A stretch of DNA of 33,343 nt from positions 1 through 33,343 of the IMG/VR virus record IMGVR_UViG_3300007735_000636. The stretch is one strand, 5' to 3'. A model generated the notes under the pieces. That model made no database searches. It saw only the letters and a program-made list of their open reading frames with translations, and was not told the origin of the DNA. The stretch comes from a virus. Shown here one piece after another: positions 22,078-29,969 of this stretch; position 1 is the first letter of the stretch, and the number at the start of each line of letters is the position of its first letter. A program made the position numbers and the translations under genes.

Positions 22078-22563
22078 TCAGCCCCCTGCGGATAGCCGCT
22101 TGATTGCTTTGGCCAAGATGCCCCGCAGATCGTTGCCAAGGGTGCGCTGCATAAACTGCACCGCTCGGCCTCTGACGAAATCGTAGCGGTTGGCGCTGAT
22201 AGCCTTCACGCGAATGATGTATTGCGCTGTGCCGCCCGATACTGGCCGCCGCCGCTTTACCGTGACCGTCCGCGCCTTGCGCCCGTACTCAAGGATGCGG
22301 GCGTAAAAAAACTTCTGTTGCACCGTCTTGGTTAGCAGGCCGACACGAAGGCGCAGTGTCTTGGGGAAAATCTTGTAATTCAGTGCGGCCCGTAACTTGC
22401 CTGGGCGGCCCGGCACCTCACCGCGCGCTTGGGCCAGAATAGCCGGGGCGTGCCGTTGATACGCAGCCAAAACCTCTTGCTGCGCTTGCGGCCCGATGCC
22501 CGTTAAAAGCCGCCTCACCCGAATCCGATCTCGCGTGGCAAACTGGCTTTTGCCGCGCGCCAT
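22078..22563 (-). CDS. HK97 gp10-like head-tail protein
   Basis: A 161-residue protein, strongly basic, with the HK97 gp10 pattern: an N-terminal helical region with QEVLAAYQRHAPAILAQARG, then a beta region containing KLRAALNYKIFPKTLRLRVG, YARILEYGRKARTVTV and a final FMQRTLGNDLRGILAKAIKR helix. It fits the usual place between the stopper (22563-22904) and the completion protein. The ATG at 22563 overlaps the upstream stop by 1 nt. Confidence 0.78.
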   Translation of the reverse strand: MARGKSQFATRDRIRVRRLLTGIGPQAQQEVLAAYQRHAPAILAQARGEVPGRPGKLRAALNYKIFPKTLRLRVGLLTKTVQQKFFYARILEYGRKARTVTVKRRRPVSGGTAQYIIRVKAISANRYDFVRGRAVQFMQRTLGNDLRGILAKAIKRLSAGG

Positions 22564-22904
22564 TAGGTCGGCACGCCTGCGGTCACAAACGCCACCAACT
22601 CATGCCGCCGCCCGTCTGGATCGGCGATGCTATCAATCCGCAAATCAACCGCATCGCCGTCAGAGCGCAGCCACACTAGCCGGCAATCGACCGGCACATC
22701 TGCACGGTAGCGCATACGCAACTTGAAACGCTGCTGGCCAATTGAGATTAGCCCGCCTTCCAAATCTTTCCCGCCGCCGGTTGGCATCAGTTCCGCAAAC
22801 ACCGTGGCAACGGTTGCCCAGATCGTCACCTGACCGCCAGCGCCGTCGCTGGTGTGTGCGGGGCGATCAATCCGCACGCGGTCGCGCAGCTTGCCGATAC
22901 GCAT
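22563..22904 (-). CDS. Head-tail adaptor/stopper, SPP1 gp16-like
   Basis: A 113-residue protein of the phage head-tail joining family: MRIGKLRDRVRIDRPAHTSD, GGQVTIWATVATVFAELMPT, FKLRMRYRADVPVDCRLVWL and a final RRHELVAFVTAG. The family forms the stopper ring below the connector that retains DNA. It overlaps its neighbours by single nucleotides and lies directly after the gp8-like connector, the standard order. Confidence 0.82.
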   Translation of the reverse strand: MRIGKLRDRVRIDRPAHTSDGAGGQVTIWATVATVFAELMPTGGGKDLEGGLISIGQQRFKLRMRYRADVPVDCRLVWLRSDGDAVDLRIDSIADPDGRRHELVAFVTAGVPT

Positions 22905-23803
22905 CAGGCCACCATCAGAACGCGATAGGCGCTGGTTAGAGCTTCATACGCTAGCGGCACATCAGCCGGCGTGCCGTCGCTGGTCACGGCTTCGCGGTGT
23001 TCATACCAGTGGCCGATCAGCAGCAGCGCGGCGTGCCGCAACGAGGCCGGCACTGCGTCATTGCTGGCATAGCCGGCCTGATACGTCACGCGCACCGTGC
23101 CGATGCCAAGCTCTACCGCAGGCCACGTCACAGCGTTGGCCGGCACAATCCACGATGCACCGGCAAAGCTACGCACCCGATACTGATTTGCTGCCAGCAC
23201 CTGTTCAGCACCAGATTCGTCGTCGTAAGCAACGCCCGTCACCGACACGACCGGCCCGCGCCACAACGGCAGGCGCTGGCGGCCATTGGTTGCCCAACCA
23301 TCAAACGCCACGCTCACCGCGCGCTGGCGCAGCACCAGCCCGGTGTCGCGTTCGATCTTGTCGGCAGCCGCGCGGATCAGGCCAACAATGTGGTCATTCT
23401 CGCTGTCGTCCACCACGCGCAGATGCGCCTTGGCTTCGGCCAGGGTCAGCGGCGCATTGAGCGCATCCGACTGTGCCACCCGCACCAGCACAGACCGCTG
23501 GAACGTGCGCGCCGGGCTGGCGTTGGTGGTCACGGTCGCGGTGACGACTGCCAACACACCCGCCGCAAACGCTGCGTTGCTGGGCTGCGCACAGGTCAAC
23601 CAGAAGCGCACCGACTTGGAAACGGCGATAGGTGCATAGCTGCCTGAACCCAGCGCCAGGCCAACGCCCGTGCTGGCCGCGTCAATCGCCACCGATTGCA
23701 GCGCAACGGTTTCGTTTGCGTCGAGCAGATCGTCAAAGGCGATCACATAATCCGCCACATCGGACGGATCGTGCATACCGGCGAACAGCGGTGCCTCGCT
23801 CAT
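22904..23803 (-). CDS. Fusion: adaptor domain plus phiE125 gp8-like connector
   Basis: A 299-residue protein with two parts. Residues ~117-299 match the phiE125 gp8/TIGR02215 head-tail connector (LTLAEAKAHLRVVDDSENDH, IERDTGLVLRQRAVSVAFDG, VPASLRHAALLLIGHWYEHR), which normally stands alone at ~190 residues. Residues 1-111 (DPSDVADYVIAFDDLLDANE then TVALQSVAIDAASTGVG) are a beta-rich domain resembling the phage fibre-adaptor proteins that usually are separate genes. The ORF is continuous with no internal stop, so the fusion is real in this sequence. It overlaps the repeat protein by 4 nt. Confidence 0.75.
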   Translation of the reverse strand: MSEAPLFAGMHDPSDVADYVIAFDDLLDANETVALQSVAIDAASTGVGLALGSGSYAPIAVSKSVRFWLTCAQPSNAAFAAGVLAVVTATVTTNASPARTFQRSVLVRVAQSDALNAPLTLAEAKAHLRVVDDSENDHIVGLIRAAADKIERDTGLVLRQRAVSVAFDGWATNGRQRLPLWRGPVVSVTGVAYDDESGAEQVLAANQYRVRSFAGASWIVPANAVTWPAVELGIGTVRVTYQAGYASNDAVPASLRHAALLLIGHWYEHREAVTSDGTPADVPLAYEALTSAYRVLMVA

Positions 23804-24993
23804 AATCGTGTCTCCCGCCTACCGCCCAACAAATTCAACGTCCGCGATCCGCCAGCCACATCAGCGGCCCGGTCGCCACCAGACGGCGATGCCGCACGCA
23901 CAGCGCCCGCAACACCAACACTTCGGCTTTGGCCATCAACGGTCAGCACCCTATCGCCCACCGGCACCAAGTTACCGACAACCAAGGCCGCTTGATCACC
24001 AACCAGGCCAATCGTGCCGTCATTGGCCGCAACACGCGCCAGAGCGCCCAGCGCCGCATTGCCTGCCACCAAGCCCACAACGCCCGCATTGGCCGCCAGC
24101 GTGGCGCTGGCTTGCGTTACGGTCGCAGTGCCACTCAATCCAACTGTGCCGGCACCAACCGACAGATCAGCCGGCGCTTGCAACGTCAGCGCATCGGTCA
24201 AACCCAGCGTGCCAGCGTTAGGCAGCAAGGCCGCATCGGCTGCCAAAGCTGTAGAGCCGCCCAGCAAGCCAAGCGCGCTTGGTGCCATCACCAACGCGGC
24301 ATTTGCTGTTAAGGCCGCCGCGCCGCCAGACAGCCCGCTAGTTCCGGCATCAACAGACAGCGCGGCATCCGCTGCAAACGTTGCCGCGCCAGCAGAGAGG
24401 CCCAGCGTGCCTGCATTGGCAAACAACGCCACGCCAGACGCAAACTGCGCATCTCCGCCTGCAATACCTAGCACGCCCCCGTTGGCCGCTAGACTTGCTG
24501 CACCGCTAAAGGTTGCCGTGCCGCCGACCAGGCCAATGTTGCCTGAATCCGGCGCAATCGCTGCGACAGCGGCAAAGGTTGCCGCACCGCCAGTTAGCCC
24601 AACTGCGCCCGCTGCGCCGGTTAGCGTTGCCGCTGCCGCAAACGCAGCATCGCCGCCAGACAGCCCAAGCGCGCCGCTGTCAGCCGCTTGGCTGGCCGCT
24701 GCCGTAAACGTTGCAACGCCGCCCGTTAGCCCAAGCAAACCGGACGCGCCTGCTAGTGCAGCCGCCGCCGTAAATGTCGCAGTGCCACCCGAAAGGTCGA
24801 TGCTGCCGGCGTTAGGCGTAATCGTAACCGCGTTGCTGGCCGGTGGTGCGAGGCCAACAACCGGCTGTCCGGCCAGTGTGTAATCAAGCGTGTTTGACGA
24901 AGGCGAAAGCGCCTTAGCTTCCAGGTAAGCGGCAGGCTGCCCTGCGCCCGTAAAATCAAGCGTTAGAACATCACTCCGGGTCGGCAGCGGCAT
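23800..24993 (-). CDS. Repeat protein with 13 x 22-residue units
   Basis: A 397-residue protein, very rich in Ala and Gly. An N-terminal ~58 residues (LDFTGAGQPAAYLEAKALSP, LDYTLAGQPVVG) resemble the LDY-x-GQP segments of phage fibre-like proteins. Residues 60-344 hold 13 tandem 22-residue units (type ANAGTLGLSAGAATFAADAA) with a G-x-L-G-L core, and the last 53 residues are different (VLTVDGQSRSVGV). Predicted extended beta-type structure, perhaps a solenoid fibre shaft. It lies between the spike-like and connector genes. No family recognised; function as a structural fibre is inferred. Confidence 0.75.
   Translation of the reverse strand: MPLPTRSDVLTLDFTGAGQPAAYLEAKALSPSSNTLDYTLAGQPVVGLAPPASNAVTITPNAGSIDLSGGTATFTAAAALAGASGLLGLTGGVATFTAAASQAADSGALGLSGGDAAFAAAATLTGAAGAVGLTGGAATFAAVAAIAPDSGNIGLVGGTATFSGAASLAANGGVLGIAGGDAQFASGVALFANAGTLGLSAGAATFAADAALSVDAGTSGLSGGAAALTANAALVMAPSALGLLGGSTALAADAALLPNAGTLGLTDALTLQAPADLSVGAGTVGLSGTATVTQASATLAANAGVVGLVAGNAALGALARVAANDGTIGLVGDQAALVVGNLVPVGDRVLTVDGQSRSVGVAGAVRAASPSGGDRAADVAGGSRTLNLLGGRRETRL
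23962..24816 (-). repeat. 66-nt tandem repeat array coding 22-residue units
   Basis: Thirteen consecutive units of 22 residues (one of 21) within the repeat protein gene. The units are diverged, so the array is old rather than a recent expansion; conserved positions are G4, the G-x-L step at 7-8 and small residues in the second half. Confidence 0.8.
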
Positions 24994-25174
24994 CTGTCAT
25001 AACCTCCGCTGCCATCTGTTCCTGCATCATCGCGTCGAAACGCGCAGCCTCGGCCTGTATCTCTTCATCTGTCAAGTCGTCTTGAAACTTGAACGCCACG
25101 GTCTGGCCGTTGATAGCCACGCGAACGCGCCACTTGCCGGCGTCGTCCTGCTCACGGTCGATGATCTCGTACAT
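24971..25174 (-). CDS. Small acidic protein, 67 aa
   Basis: MYEIIDREQDDAGKWRVRVA, then NGQTVAFKFQDDLTDEEIQA and a helical acidic tail with several Met. The first half looks like a small beta sheet (EIIDREQDDAGKWRVRVAIN), the second is helical. Start ATG at 25174 follows the spike gene stop by 2 nt; the longer frame to 25300 lies inside that gene. It overlaps the repeat protein by 23 nt. Small proteins of this type often accompany phage fibre genes, but no family is recognised. Confidence 0.6.
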   Translation of the reverse strand: MYEIIDREQDDAGKWRVRVAINGQTVAFKFQDDLTDEEIQAEAARFDAMMQEQMAAEVMTDAAADPE

Positions 25175-25176
25175 GG

Positions 25177-27507
25177 TCAGACCTGTGTCGCTGTGAGATT
25201 GCAGACGTAGCCGCTGAAAGTCGTACCGCCGAAAGCGTGAGCGTAGATGTCCACCGCGCCAGCTTTCGTCGGCGTAAACGTAATTGTCACCGTTTCCCAA
25301 GTGTTGGCCGCCGCCGTCATGTCGGCGAACGCGCTCGTTTCAACGCCAGTGATCTGACCGCCGGGGCAGATCAGGCGCATGGTCAGGCCGGTGTTGCTAC
25401 GCTGCATACGGGCCGTAACCGTCACGGCGCTACTGGCGGCGCAGACCACCGTACCCAGTTTGAGCAGCAGCGGGCTATTTGCAGTGGCATTGGCTGACGT
25501 CGGACGCATCCGCCACGAGGTTGTGGCGGGGCTGTCAACGACTGCGGTCTGCTGGTTTACGGTACCAATGCCGGGTTGAAAAACCCAGCTATTATTGTCG
25601 GTGTCGTCGAGGCGATTGGCGTAAACAAATCCCGGCACGGGATTGCTGCTGCTAACCTCTGTGGCTTCGTTGATGGTGAAGTTGTTAAGATAAAGCTGGC
25701 CGGAAAAAAAAGACACGCCCCCAGTATGCCCGGAACTGCTCCCGCCGTTTATGGAGTTGCCGAACGCAGTGCCTCCATTCAAAATGGCAGGTGATACCGC
25801 ACTGTTGGTTAGTGTGGCTGTACCGATAGTGCAGTTAAACGAACCCTCAAATCTAACAGCGCCACTCGAAACACTTGTGCCGCTATTGCCGCTAATAATG
25901 GAACCAACGGCATGGGAGTTTCCGCTAAAATCTAAACCAAAAGTTGTATTATTGGACGCCAGTTTTACATCTGTAATAGTTGAGCCTGTGCCTGCAAGCG
26001 CAATACCCTCGTTGTTGTTATTGACCCACAACGAAGAGGTGTTAACGCCCACAACAAACGAAGACCCAAAGTCGAAACCAGTGGTGCCACAAGCGGTTAT
26101 GTAGGCAGAGCCAACCGTAATGTTGTTTGATGATGACGTAAACTGGATGCCCCTCTCGTAACGGCAAAAGTTCAAGCGGTCGATCTGGATGAACGAACGC
26201 GCACTGGCCTGCAAGCCGATGCCATTGCCGTTGCTCCCGTCATACCATGTCTGTCCGGTCTGCGTGGACATGTCGGTGCGGTTCCAACCGCCGCTGTAGG
26301 TGATGAGGCTGCCGGGGTTGCCTTCGTCATTAACAGCAGCCACAATCGTAGTGCCTGTAGCAGCAGGCACTGTCTTAGTCGTCTCGCGCTTGTAGGTCGT
26401 AACCGTCTCTGTGACGCCGTTGTAGCCTCGAATGGCCGTGTTTTGGCTGGTATTGGCGTTGGCGTTGGCCAGCATGATGACATCGTGATTGATGCTTTGA
26501 ATGGCGTACCACGCCTCATCGCCCGTGCCGTCCGATTTGGAGATCAGCGAGTTCAACGTCACGCTATCGGCGGATGAGGCGGCTTTGCAGGCCACGATGT
26601 TGTCAAGTCTAAAAGTCTGCGCGCCAAGATCGGTGACGACATAGAACGCTACTGATCGAATGGCGGCGTTGAGGTTAGTACCCAAATTGACCGTCACCGG
26701 CACCCATACGGCAATCCCGCCCAGCGCGGGAATGTCGCACTGGTGAACAACCGTGTCACCAATGGTATCGGTGCAAAGCGCCAAATACGCCTGACCCGCA
26801 GCACCTACGGTTCCAGTGTTCAAGCGCGCCCAAAACGTCACTTGCTGGTAGGCGGAAAGGTCAAGCGTTGCAGGTAGCGTATAGTAGGCTGCTTTGCCAG
26901 TTGCAAACCCAGCAGCAACATCAATGTTGGCACAGGAGTTACCCTCTTTCCAAATTGTTGTGTTCTGCGCTGTCGTGACGTTTGCACTTGCCGTCCACTG
27001 GGGCTTCTGCCCCAAGCCGCCGCACAGGGCAATATTCTGCACCAGCGGAGTTGCTGTCTTGACCATACAGTTGTTGACTTTGGTAACGCCACCACTTGCG
27101 GGGCCAACGGCGTTACCCGTAGTGTTACTGCCGTCCATGTTAAGAATTTGAAATGTGTTAGCTGTCGTGGTGCCAACTTTCCAGACGCCGATGGCGTTGG
27201 TATTGCTGGCCTGACCCGTAAGCGAGATATAGTCGCCCGCCACCAATCCGTGCGCGTTGAGCGTAACGACAATAGGCGTGGTATTTGTAGACGACGGAGA
27301 CCCTGCGAGGCTAGCAGGACGCCCGCCGCCCGTCCACGTCGCGTTGCCGATGCTGGTCGGATCGGGCGAGGCCATGATCCTGATGGTATCGCCCACCGCA
27401 AGGCGACCAGCCGTAGCGCCATTGGTGATGGTTTTCCACCGCAAGGCAAAAGTCGTGCCATTGTTGGCGTCATTGCCGCCGTCTTGGTCGAGGTAATAGG
27501 TGGGCAT
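25177..27507 (-). CDS. Beta-helix spike/fibre-like protein
   Basis: A 776-residue protein with three recognisable parts. The N-terminal MPTYYLDQDGGNDANNGTTF start, followed by WKTITNGATAGRLAVGDTIR, is the usual opening of right-handed beta-helix proteins. Residues ~190-310 form a jelly-roll-like domain (LDLSAYQQVTFWARLNTGTV; FRLDNIVACKA). Residues ~430-620 carry beta-helix rungs rich in Asn/Ser/Gly (ITDVKLASNNTTFGLDFSGN). The C-terminal ~120 residues resemble a carbohydrate-binding beta-sandwich (TWETVTITFTPTKAGAVDIY). A receptor-binding or polysaccharide-degrading role is likely. It is encoded in the head gene cluster, not with the tail fibres. Confidence 0.75.
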   Translation of the reverse strand: MPTYYLDQDGGNDANNGTTFALRWKTITNGATAGRLAVGDTIRIMASPDPTSIGNATWTGGGRPASLAGSPSSTNTTPIVVTLNAHGLVAGDYISLTGQASNTNAIGVWKVGTTTANTFQILNMDGSNTTGNAVGPASGGVTKVNNCMVKTATPLVQNIALCGGLGQKPQWTASANVTTAQNTTIWKEGNSCANIDVAAGFATGKAAYYTLPATLDLSAYQQVTFWARLNTGTVGAAGQAYLALCTDTIGDTVVHQCDIPALGGIAVWVPVTVNLGTNLNAAIRSVAFYVVTDLGAQTFRLDNIVACKAASSADSVTLNSLISKSDGTGDEAWYAIQSINHDVIMLANANANTSQNTAIRGYNGVTETVTTYKRETTKTVPAATGTTIVAAVNDEGNPGSLITYSGGWNRTDMSTQTGQTWYDGSNGNGIGLQASARSFIQIDRLNFCRYERGIQFTSSSNNITVGSAYITACGTTGFDFGSSFVVGVNTSSLWVNNNNEGIALAGTGSTITDVKLASNNTTFGLDFSGNSHAVGSIISGNSGTSVSSGAVRFEGSFNCTIGTATLTNSAVSPAILNGGTAFGNSINGGSSSGHTGGVSFFSGQLYLNNFTINEATEVSSSNPVPGFVYANRLDDTDNNSWVFQPGIGTVNQQTAVVDSPATTSWRMRPTSANATANSPLLLKLGTVVCAASSAVTVTARMQRSNTGLTMRLICPGGQITGVETSAFADMTAAANTWETVTITFTPTKAGAVDIYAHAFGGTTFSGYVCNLTATQV

Positions 27508-27521
27508 CGCAGCGGCCTGGC

Positions 27522-27884
27522 TTACACCAGCGCCGTCGCGGTCACGGTAAACGCGGCCACGTTGATGGCCGATCCGCTGTTAGCCGTCTGCGCGGTGCCG
27601 GTCGTCACATAGACCAGCGCAGATGCCGTGCAGAGCGCAACGTGGTCGATGTTGCCGCTGCTGTTGGCGGTGGCGCTTTTAGCAGCAACAGTCAGCACGC
27701 GGTTGCCGGTGCTGGTTGTCTTGGCATAATCACCGCCAGCCATCGTGATAGCCGCAGCGTGACGCGCCTTGCTGATTGCGTCGGCACGGTCAGTCGGCTG
27801 ACCGTTGCAGATGTAGAGTTCTGTCGCCGTAGCGATCACGTCTAGCGGCGCGTCTTGAACCGCCAGAGATGCAAATTTGGCCAT
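27522..27884 (-). CDS. Hypothetical decoration-type protein, 120 aa
   Basis: A 120-residue Ala/Thr-rich protein directly after the capsid gene, the usual place of a head-decoration protein. It begins MAKFASLAVQDAPLDVIATA and contains NRVLTVAAKSATANSSGNID and a beta-rich C-terminus (VYVTTGTAQTANSGSAINVA). A start at 27884 is favoured by AAAGG upstream; the frame is open to 27905. No family recognised, but size, composition and position fit an outer-capsid or fibre-base protein. No coiled coil or membrane segment. Confidence 0.6.
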   Translation of the reverse strand: MAKFASLAVQDAPLDVIATATELYICNGQPTDRADAISKARHAAAITMAGGDYAKTTSTGNRVLTVAAKSATANSSGNIDHVALCTASALVYVTTGTAQTANSGSAINVAAFTVTATALV

Positions 27885-27910
27885 TTCGCGCCTTTCGTGT
27901 TTCAAGAAGT

Positions 27911-27941
27911 TGGGGCCGGCGCACTTCCAACGCCGGCCCCA
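27911..27941. terminator. Strong hairpin after the capsid gene
   Basis: A perfect 11-bp inverted repeat (TGGGGCCGGCG / CGCCGGCCCCA) with a 9-nt loop, 13 bp downstream of the capsid stop. No T-run follows on the minus strand, so it looks more like an mRNA 3'-end stabiliser or partial terminator that lowers expression of the genes after capsid than a full terminator. Confidence 0.55.
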
Positions 27942-27953
27942 GTTCTCAGGCTG

Positions 27954-29153
27954 TTACGAAGCGGCGTTCTGGAAGAACTTCACCGCGCCAGAGTCCAGCA
28001 GATTGCCGCCCGAACGCAGCCAGCCGCAGAAGCCGATCTGGCCCTTCAGCATGAACGCGCTGTCGTCGAAGCGGCGAAGCGTGATGCCCATTGCATCGCG
28101 GATCGTGTAGCGGCTGAAATTGCCGAACAGGATCGACTTGGCCGACGCGGCCATGCTGGCAACGTCCTGGTTGATCTGGATGCCGTAACCCAGCAGCGTA
28201 TCGGGAGCGCCGCTGGGGACGCCCTGCTGATAGCCGGGGTTAAAGATCGGCATACCGGAGCCGTCCTTGATCTTGCGCAGCACGCCAACAGTCGCATCGT
28301 TCATCATGAACAGCGCGCCATCGCGGTAAGCGGGATCAACGGAGTGGATGAGGTTAACAAGGCTGTCGTAGGTCACTGCCGTCACCTGGGTGCTGCCGTT
28401 GGCAGCAACCACACCCGAACCAGCGCCCGTCACCACACCGCGCGGCTGCGAGGAGCCGGTGCCGGTGGTGAAGTGCGTGTTTGTGATGCGGCCAAGGCGC
28501 GTCACCAGCAGCGCGTTCACATAGGCTTCGATGTCGATGTTGCTGTCCTGCAACAGCTCAATCGGCACGGCCACAGACTTGGACGAATACTTGTAGACCG
28601 GCAGCGAAACCGTCCCGAAGGCGGTATCGGCGGCGGTCGCAGTGGCGTTTTCAGCCAAGATTTCGCCCACTTCAGCAGTAGCGTCAGCAGTCGGGAACGA
28701 CAGCGGCGCACCAGTGGCGGTCACCAGCACGTTGGCAACAGCGCGCATCCCACCGAACGCCTTCAGGCTTTCGATCAGGGTGGACGCGGTTTCGGTCGGG
28801 ACGGTGAAACCGCCTTCGCTGCCGGTGGTGGTGGACATGGTGTTGAAGAACGTCACGGCTTCTTCAGCCGACAGCGAACGCTCACCAGCGCGCAGCCACT
28901 TGGCAAACACGGCAGAAGCCGGCGAAGCCTTGTCCTTGGCAGTGCGTTCAGCAGCTTCGATCACGTTGCCGCGAGTGTTGGCTTCAGCCACCAGCGCGTT
29001 GGCCTGCTCAATGCGCTTGATCTGACCGCCAAGGGCCGTCACTTCGTCCATCAGGGCGTCGAATGCTTCCGGCGTGTAGCCAGAGCCGTTAACCAGTTCG
29101 TTTGCAGCGGTTGCCTTTGCCGCGCGCTGCTCGCGGAGAGCCTGAATGCTCAT
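27954..29153 (-). CDS. Major capsid protein, HK97 fold
   Basis: A 399-residue HK97-type capsid protein. Residues 1-~100 are a helical, charged delta/scaffold region (ALREQRAAKATAANELVNGS; MDEVTALGGQIKRIEQANAL) expected to be removed by the adjacent protease. The mature part begins near TTTGSEGGFTVPTE and has VYKYSSKSVAVPIELLQDSN, ITNTHFTTGTGSSQPRGVVT and LLGYGIQINQDVASM, all typical for the family. GGAGA precedes the ATG at 29153. It builds the icosahedral head. Confidence 0.93.
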   Translation of the reverse strand: MSIQALREQRAAKATAANELVNGSGYTPEAFDALMDEVTALGGQIKRIEQANALVAEANTRGNVIEAAERTAKDKASPASAVFAKWLRAGERSLSAEEAVTFFNTMSTTTGSEGGFTVPTETASTLIESLKAFGGMRAVANVLVTATGAPLSFPTADATAEVGEILAENATATAADTAFGTVSLPVYKYSSKSVAVPIELLQDSNIDIEAYVNALLVTRLGRITNTHFTTGTGSSQPRGVVTGAGSGVVAANGSTQVTAVTYDSLVNLIHSVDPAYRDGALFMMNDATVGVLRKIKDGSGMPIFNPGYQQGVPSGAPDTLLGYGIQINQDVASMAASAKSILFGNFSRYTIRDAMGITLRRFDDSAFMLKGQIGFCGWLRSGGNLLDSGAVKFFQNAAS

Positions 29154-29167
29154 GTTTGCTTCTCCAT

Positions 29168-29190
29168 AAAAAAACCCCGCCGAAGCGGGG
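29168..29190 (-). terminator. Intrinsic-terminator-like hairpin in the capsid leader
   Basis: On the minus strand CCCCGC-TTCG-GCGGGG is followed by seven T's, the textbook form of an intrinsic terminator with a very stable UUCG tetraloop. It lies after the protease gene and 14 nt before the capsid start, with GGAGA between. It would cut most readthrough from the protease unless the capsid mRNA has its own promoter, or it may act as an mRNA end or cleavage point. Confidence 0.75.
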
Positions 29191-29216
29191 CAGGGTCTGC
29201 TCGGCGCGGCTTGCGC

Positions 29217-29969
29217 TTAGGCAGCGGTGGCGAGTGCCAAACGTGCCATTGCACGGCGGCGCTCATGTTCTGGGTCAGCCTGCGCGACAACTTCAGCGGC
29301 AGGCGGCGGTTCAGCGTCAGCAATCACAGCCGGCGCATTGGCGTAGGCGCTCAGATCGAACGCCATGTTCATTTTCTTTTCAGCCCTCTCGGCAACGCGA
29401 TTGACCAGCCCGGCTTCAACCGCCTCGGCTGCCGTGAACCACGTTTCAGCGGTCATCAGCGCCGCCCAATCTTGGGTGTCGCCGGCCTTTTCGCGGTATG
29501 CTTCCACAAGCTGACCGTCGATCTTTTCAAGCAGGCCAGCGGTCGCCATCATGTCGTCGGCGTTGCCCATCGCGATTGTCCACGCCTTGTGGATCATCAC
29601 CATGCCAGACGGCGAAATAACCGCCTCATCAGCGGCGGCGACAAGTAGGCTGGCGGCGCTGGCGGCATAGCCGTCAACATGCGCCGTCACGCGGCCTTGA
29701 TGCTCGCGGATGGCTTGCGCCATCGCCACCCCGGCAAACACGTCACCACCTGGGCTGTTGATGCGCAGAGCCACATCAGCGTCACCGGCAGCGCGGATTG
29801 CGGCGATCACAGCCTGGGCCGAAACGCCGCCAAAAAACGCCGCGTCTGCCTCGCTGGCCACAATCACGTCATAAACCTCAATGGTCACGCCGCCCGCAGC
29901 CTGCACCACCGCCAGCGGCGCGCCCTTGCCCCGGTTGGCCTCATAGAAGGCCATCAGCCCTTTACGCAT
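29217..29969 (-). CDS. ClpP-like head maturation protease
   Basis: A 250-residue S14/ClpP-type prohead protease. The NSPGGDVFAG loop (71-80) forms the oxyanion region; catalytic Ser104 is in GYAASAASL, His127 in MVMIHKAW, and a candidate Asp151 lies in KIDGQLV. A charged C-terminal ~50 residues (AEVVAQADPEHERRRAMARL) may act as an in-built scaffold or targeting tail. It removes the capsid N-terminal region during head maturation. It overlaps the portal gene by 8 nt at the 5' end and is followed by the hairpin before capsid. Confidence 0.9.
   Translation of the reverse strand: MRKGLMAFYEANRGKGAPLAVVQAAGGVTIEVYDVIVASEADAAFFGGVSAQAVIAAIRAAGDADVALRINSPGGDVFAGVAMAQAIREHQGRVTAHVDGYAASAASLLVAAADEAVISPSGMVMIHKAWTIAMGNADDMMATAGLLEKIDGQLVEAYREKAGDTQDWAALMTAETWFTAAEAVEAGLVNRVAERAEKKMNMAFDLSAYANAPAVIADAEPPPAAEVVAQADPEHERRRAMARLALATAA

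Noticed and set aside
23962-24816. CRISPR-like regular repeats
   Set aside because: The 66-nt units are diverged, in frame and protein-coding, with no identical repeats separated by unique spacers. No CRISPR array was found in the window.
24014-24883. 289-codon plus-strand open frame with its own repeats
   Set aside because: It is the complement of the 22-residue-repeat array; periodicity in one strand forces periodicity in the other.
27855-29648. 597-codon plus-strand open frame across capsid and protease genes
   Set aside because: It is antisense to two clear structural genes, starts and ends at no gene boundary, and its Arg/His/Gly-rich product looks like a translated complement of GC-rich coding DNA.
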